35,293 bases of DNA from Rubrivivax sp. (GTDB lineage Bacteria; Pseudomonadota; Gammaproteobacteria; Burkholderiales; Burkholderiaceae_C): contig JAURZK010000139.1 in the NCBI GenBank assembly GCA_030653505.1, positions 1 to 35,293 of the forward strand, in the 5' to 3' direction. Made by a program: the position numbers and the translations under genes. Shown in pieces: positions 32,197-35,293 of this stretch. Numbering within the stretch: the stretch's first letter is position 1; each line of letters begins with the position of its first letter. Below the pieces are notes generated by a model. That model searched no databases and was not told where the DNA came from. It saw only the letters and a list, made by a program, of their open reading frames with translations.

Positions 32197-33488
32197 CGTG
32201 ATGTTCCTTCTTGCGACCAGCCGGCCGCGTTTTCAAGTTCGATTCGGGTGGCGTGGTACTCCGCCAGTGCGTCGCCCAGTTCACGCTCGGCGTCCAGCGT
32301 CTGGCGGTTGATGACCAGTTGCTCCAGCAGGCCGATCTGGCCGGCCTGGCGCGACTTGGCCGCCAGTTGCTGGTTGTCGCTGGAGGCCGGCAGCAAGGTG
32401 CGCTGAAGGCGTTGCACACGCTCGCGCTGGCTGCCGAGCCGGCTCCACAGGCGCCTGACCTGGGCTTCCTGGTCGCGGATGACCACCGCGCGCTCGACTT
32501 CCGATGTCGTCACGTCGCTGAGCGCCTGACCGATGCCTGCCTCATTGCGCTTGAACAGCGGCAGCGGCATCGACAAGGTCAGCATGGTGACGCGGTCGCG
32601 TGCGTTGCCCGGCCCTTCGCGGCCGACGTTGAGGCCCACCGTCAAGTCCGGCAAGCGGCTGGCTCGCTCCACGCCCAGCCGGGCGCGTGCCGCGTTTTCG
32701 CGGGCAGACAGCGCACGCAACCGCGGCAGCGCCTGCGCAGCGGTGACGAGCTGGTCCAGGCTGTAAGGCAGGCCTGTGCCCAGTTCGGTGGCCAGTTCAC
32801 CGGCAACGGAAGGCACAGCCGAAGGGGGCAACTGCAGGGCAGCAGCAAGCTCGCTGCGGGCGTCCAACCACTGCTCGCGGGCGACGGCCAGCGCATTGCG
32901 CGCGCGCTCGGCCTCGACCAGCGCCACGTTGGCGTCAAGTCGGGTGTCCTCACCGGCCGTGCGCCGCTTGGCGATGGCCTGAGCCGTGCTGTCGAAGAGG
33001 TCCACCGAGCGCTGTTCGATCTGGATGCGGCGCTGAATGGCGAGCACGGCGTGGAAGCGCAGTGCAGCGTCGCTGCGCGCCTGGCGCCGCGCGTCTTCGA
33101 TCTCGGCCCGCAGCGCATCCAGCGCAGCGGCCGCAGCTTCGCGGCGCCGGGCCTGCTGGCCACCGATCTCGATGGGCTGGGCGATGCCGACAGACCACCC
33201 GTTGCTGCGCTCGTCGGGCGGCGGCGTGATGCGGGTCTGCGTCCTGTTGCGCTCGAGGCTCAGCTCGGGGTTGTTGGCCAGGAGGGTCGACGCCTGCTGC
33301 CGCGCGCCTTCGGCGGCAGCCAGCTGAGCCTCGCGCAGCTTGACGGCGGGACTGGCCAATTCGGCCTGTCGCAGCGCCTCTGCGAGTGTCAGTGCAGGGG
33401 GTGAGGCCGGCACCTGTGCGCTGGCAAGGCCATGGGCGGCGGCCAACAGGCAAGCCGTGCAGGCTGCCACCAAAACGGGAAATCGCAT
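32193..33488 (-). CDS. czcC: CzcC-like outer-membrane factor, module B
   Basis: TolC-type duct, 431 residues, equal in length to the module A copy but clearly divergent. A signal peptide covers 1-24 (ending GLASAQV). Family segments are LTLAEALRQAELASPAVKLREA, NPELSLERNRTQT and GWSVGIAQPIEIGGQQARR. AAGGAT lies six bases before the ATG at 33488. The next gene upstream is czcI, 73 bases away. Confidence 0.92.
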   Translation of the reverse strand: MRFPVLVAACTACLLAAAHGLASAQVPASPPALTLAEALRQAELASPAVKLREAQLAAAEGARQQASTLLANNPELSLERNRTQTRITPPPDERSNGWSVGIAQPIEIGGQQARRREAAAAALDALRAEIEDARRQARSDAALRFHAVLAIQRRIQIEQRSVDLFDSTAQAIAKRRTAGEDTRLDANVALVEAERARNALAVAREQWLDARSELAAALQLPPSAVPSVAGELATELGTGLPYSLDQLVTAAQALPRLRALSARENAARARLGVERASRLPDLTVGLNVGREGPGNARDRVTMLTLSMPLPLFKRNEAGIGQALSDVTTSEVERAVVIRDQEAQVRRLWSRLGSQRERVQRLQRTLLPASSDNQQLAAKSRQAGQIGLLEQLVINRQTLDAERELGDALAEYHATRIELENAAGWSQEGTSR

Positions 33489-33561
33489 CGAATCATCCTT
33501 CTGGTCTCACGACAGAAGCGATTCGGAGGCGACGTGGGGGTGTCGTCAGTCAGTCCATGAG

Positions 33562-33957
33562 TCAGACCACCACGCCGCTGCCGGATCGCGCGGCAGGAGC
33601 GGGGACGACTCGATCAGGACGTTGTGGGGCGGACGGTACGTACGATGTGAAGCGTGGTTCTCGACAACCCGGAGCGCGGGCCTGGGGCAGCGCATGGATC
33701 CCGGGTACGTTGACTTGCACGGCCGCGGAGCACCCGAGGTGGCAACTCTCGCAATCGGCGTGGTATGCACCCGCGCCATCGCCCTGGTTGTCGGAAGTCG
33801 GTGTGACCTCGCCGCCGGCTTGGTGCTTGTGCTCGTGATGGCCGAAGTGCTTCTTCGCCGAGACACTGGCCTCATGCGCGCAGTAGGGCGCCGCCGAGCC
33901 CCAGACCAACTGGAACGGCACGACAAGCAGCAGGAACGCGAATACCCAACGACGCAT
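33562..33957 (-). CDS. czcI: CzcI-like exported protein, module B
   Basis: 131-residue CzcI-family protein, first gene of the module B efflux operon. The signal peptide (1-20, MRRWVFAFLLLVVPFQLVWG) closely matches the module A copy. Cys26, a His run (HFGHHEHKH) and C69-x2-C72-x3-C76 are kept at the same positions; the C-terminal third has drifted. As for the other copy, there is no ribosome binding site, and a -10-like TAGAAT ends seven bases before the ATG. Confidence 0.88.
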   Translation of the reverse strand: MRRWVFAFLLLVVPFQLVWGSAAPYCAHEASVSAKKHFGHHEHKHQAGGEVTPTSDNQGDGAGAYHADCESCHLGCSAAVQVNVPGIHALPQARAPGCREPRFTSYVPSAPQRPDRVVPAPAARSGSGVVV

Positions 33958-33964
33958 GTTTCAG

Positions 33965-33970
33965 ATTCTA
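33965..33970 (-). promoter_or_regulatory. possible -10 of czcI (module B)
   Basis: TAGAAT on the minus strand, seven bases before the start codon, preceded by TTGTCAGTC. No -35 at normal spacing is convincing. The stretch from here to the triple-repeat gene stop at 34134 shows nothing else. Confidence 0.45.
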
Positions 33971-34133
33971 GACTGACAATTTTGGTCGCGGCCCGCAAGA
34001 CATGCGGTGCGAGTCTTGGCTCATTGCGCTTTCCGCCCACAAAGGCCACCAAGGCAACTCCAAGTCGCCGCGCGGCAGGGCCATCCTGATCGAGGGCCAT
34101 TGGCGGAGTCGTGCGGCTGTGAGCAATCCCGGC

Positions 34134-34415
34134 TCAAAGCCGCTTGGCAAGTGCCACCGGCACCCCGGTCAGCATCCGGCCCGAAGTTGAGGCTTGTCCG
34201 GACGGCTTGGAAGCATCGAGACGCGCGGCAATCGCCATCGGCACCCCGGACAGTTTTGCAGGCGTCACCGAGACTTCTGGCAACGAGCGGGCATCGAGTC
34301 GCTTGGCAAGGCTCATCGAGACGCCAGTGAGCGGTGTGTCCGACGGCGTAGCCGCCGCGTAAGTTTGAGTGCTCGCAAGAGAGGCGATGGCCAGGACGAT
34401 CGAGGACGGGTTCAT
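34134..34415 (-). CDS. small exported protein with three internal repeats
   Basis: Unrecognised 93-residue protein. A signal peptide covers about 1-21 (IVLAIASLASTQTYAAA). The mature part is three copies of one motif: LTGVSMSLAKRLDA (29-42), LSGVPMAIAARLDA (55-68) and LTGVPVALAKRL (82-93), spaced 26-27 residues apart. Each is a short amphipathic segment with basic residues. There is no Cys or His. The start (MNPSSIV) is chosen because a signal peptide follows directly; the ribosome binding site is weak. Upstream lies the same operator-plus-34-base promoter as for the DUF4148 and CzcE-like genes, the best evidence that it is a real, copper-regulated gene. Confidence 0.72.
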   Translation of the reverse strand: MNPSSIVLAIASLASTQTYAAATPSDTPLTGVSMSLAKRLDARSLPEVSVTPAKLSGVPMAIAARLDASKPSGQASTSGRMLTGVPVALAKRL

Positions 34416-34492
34416 GGCGTGCGGTCTTTCAGCATGGCGCGGCAGCAGGCAAGAAGGCAGGTCAGCCCCGCGCCGGGTTGAGGAGCTCACTC

Positions 34493-34550
34493 AATCTACG
34501 CACCGGCAATCAACAGAAATCTGTCCAGAACATGACAGGGCGGTCATGTT
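34493..34550 (-). promoter_or_regulatory. CopR-type operator and -10 of the triple-repeat gene
   Basis: AACATGAC-N6-GTCATGTT at 34529-34550 is a perfect palindrome around 6 central bases. On the minus strand 34 bases separate its TGAC-N6-GTCA core from TAGATT (34498-34493), the same spacing as at the other three promoters. The predicted leader (34486-34416) may open with a weaker stem (AGCTCC with GGGGCT). Confidence 0.72.
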
Positions 34551-34806
34551 TCGCGTCAATGCTGCAGCAGGCGTGGCGCGACCCCTCCAACCTTTTTGCG
34601 GCACATCGGGGCTGGCGCGCTACGATATTTGCCGAGCGCGGGTTTCCCGGGCTCTCCTGCTTTTCCTCCCTGAGCAGGAGCGTGGTCGCGATGACAGCGG
34701 CCAGGCTTCGCGCCTCGGCTTCAGGGCCGGGGCGTTTTCTTTGGCGCACCGAGTGGGGCGTACCATAAAGAGCCCCACAGCCTTTCGGCCGTGGGGGTGA
34801 AGTCAG
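34551..34806. other. gene-free stretch with hairpins
   Basis: The 391-base gap from 34416 to 34806 holds the operator and leader above and then no convincing gene. Two stem-loops are seen: CTCCTGC with GCAGGAG (34654-34680), and CCCCAC...GTGGGG (34773-34796), the latter directly beside the helicase remnant. Such hairpins occur beside genes of integrative elements from what I recall. Confidence 0.4.
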
Positions 34807-34938
34807 TCACGCTGCTTCGCGCAGTTCTTCAGTATCGACTTTGGCCGTGCCGGCCTCGTCTTTATCGAGGTCGAGCTGGCTGAGCAGCTGGCGCTGCCGG
34901 GTCAGCAGATCCAGTAGTCGGCCTTCGTGCTCGAACGG
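34807..34938 (-). pseudogene. probable 3' remnant of a helicase-type gene
   Basis: About 44 codons reading FEHEGRLLDLLTRQRQLL then LDLDKDEAGTAKVD, ending at a stop at 34807. This resembles the C-terminal tail of large helicase/methylase proteins of integrative elements and plasmids. Upstream on this strand the frame runs into antisense of dinG and has no further similarity, so only the end is left. The assignment is from memory. Confidence 0.4.
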
Positions 34939-35293
34939 GCGCTGCAGTTCGTGCCGGACGTCGAAGGCGAGGCGCCGGTGGCCCGGTGGATCGAGCTGCA
35001 CGACAGCACGTCCTCGTCGAGCGACTACCTGGTCTGTGCATCACCGATCAGTGGCAGCGACAAGTTGCGCCACCTGCTCTGGAACCGGGCCAGCGGCGTG
35101 ATCCTGATGTCGGCGACGCTGACTTCCTGCGGCGCGTTCGACCTCTTCCTCCAGCAGTCCGGCCTGTCGGTCTACGCGGCCGTGCAGTTTCTGCGCGGGG
35201 AGTCACCGTTCGACTACCGTTCTAACGCCAGGCTGGTCATTCCTGCGATGCGCACGGATCCTGGCGATGCGCGGCGGCACACGGACGAGGTTG
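34918..35293 (+). pseudogene. dinG: 5'-truncated dinG-like helicase fragment, open at the right edge
   Basis: From 34918 the frame reads FVLERALQFVPDVEG, VARWIELHD, DYLVCASPISGSDKLRHLLW, then GVILMSATLTSCGAFDLFL and SPFDYRSNARLVIPAMR, the pattern of DinG-family superfamily 2 helicases (motif SATLTS). A TAG stands in frame at 34915, and the N-terminal two-thirds, including the Walker A region, are absent. It abuts the helicase remnant on the opposite strand, so it is probably a broken gene at the edge of the island. It continues past base 35293. Confidence 0.8.

Noticed and set aside
34551..34768. Overlapping plus-strand frames downstream of the CopR-type operator
   Set aside because: The operator-to--10 spacing fits the minus-strand gene; the plus-strand frames have no signal peptide or family pattern.

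Overview
The window is high-GC DNA with the codon use and gene content of a betaproteobacterium, most likely Burkholderiales; this is inferred from gene families and no rRNA is present. Almost every gene belongs to heavy-metal resistance. There are no tRNA genes, rRNA genes or CRISPR arrays.

Layout from left to right. (1) 1-6296, minus strand: a copper operon reading a CopL-like Cys/His-rich exported protein, a small exported protein, an outer-membrane TolC-type lipoprotein and a multicopper oxidase that runs off the left edge. An intact IS66-family element (2974-5689, 8-bp target duplication catgcgcc, ~27-bp inverted repeats, tnpA-tnpB-tnpC) has inserted at the start of the second gene. (2) 6361-6708: a CzcE-like small periplasmic protein under a CopR/CusR-type operator. 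(3) 6907-12876: the regulator cadR diverges from a P-type ATPase operon (cadA, a DUF3703 protein, a zinc-ribbon protein, lspA), followed by a DsbB/DsbA-like pair and a UPF0114 membrane protein. (4) Module A, 12991-23420: copS, copR, a divergent DUF4148 gene, a small membrane protein, a broken lipoprotein gene, a small periplasmic protein, and a tripartite RND efflux operon with czcI at its head. (5) Module B, 23673-33957: the same order again, with a truncated copS, a near-identical copR, and added czcD and PII-like genes. (6) 34134-34550: a small exported protein with three internal repeats, under the same CopR-type operator. (7) 34807-35293: a junction between a helicase-gene remnant and a 5'-truncated dinG fragment.

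The most interesting signal is regulatory. Four small exported-protein genes (6708, 15282, 24628 and 34415) share one promoter plan: a TGAC-N6-GTCA operator, then exactly 34 bases, then a TAnAnT -10 hexamer. In three of them the predicted transcript opens directly with two adjacent stem-loops whose stems differ in sequence but keep pairing. This defines a compact copper regulon with a candidate new 5'-leader RNA element. Separately, the first genes of the three efflux/copper operons (copL-like and both czcI) have a -10-like hexamer 6-7 bases before the ATG and no ribosome binding site, so their mRNAs may be leaderless.

Together the genes suggest layered defence. RND pumps export periplasmic and cytoplasmic metal across the outer membrane. 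CadA and CzcD move cytosolic metal to the periplasm. The oxidase detoxifies Cu(I), and small Cys/His-rich exported proteins buffer metal. CopRS and CadR sense it. The two parallel modules, an orphan copR, a decaying lipoprotein gene, a dsbA remnant and an IS66 insertion show that the island was assembled from parts and is still being remodelled.
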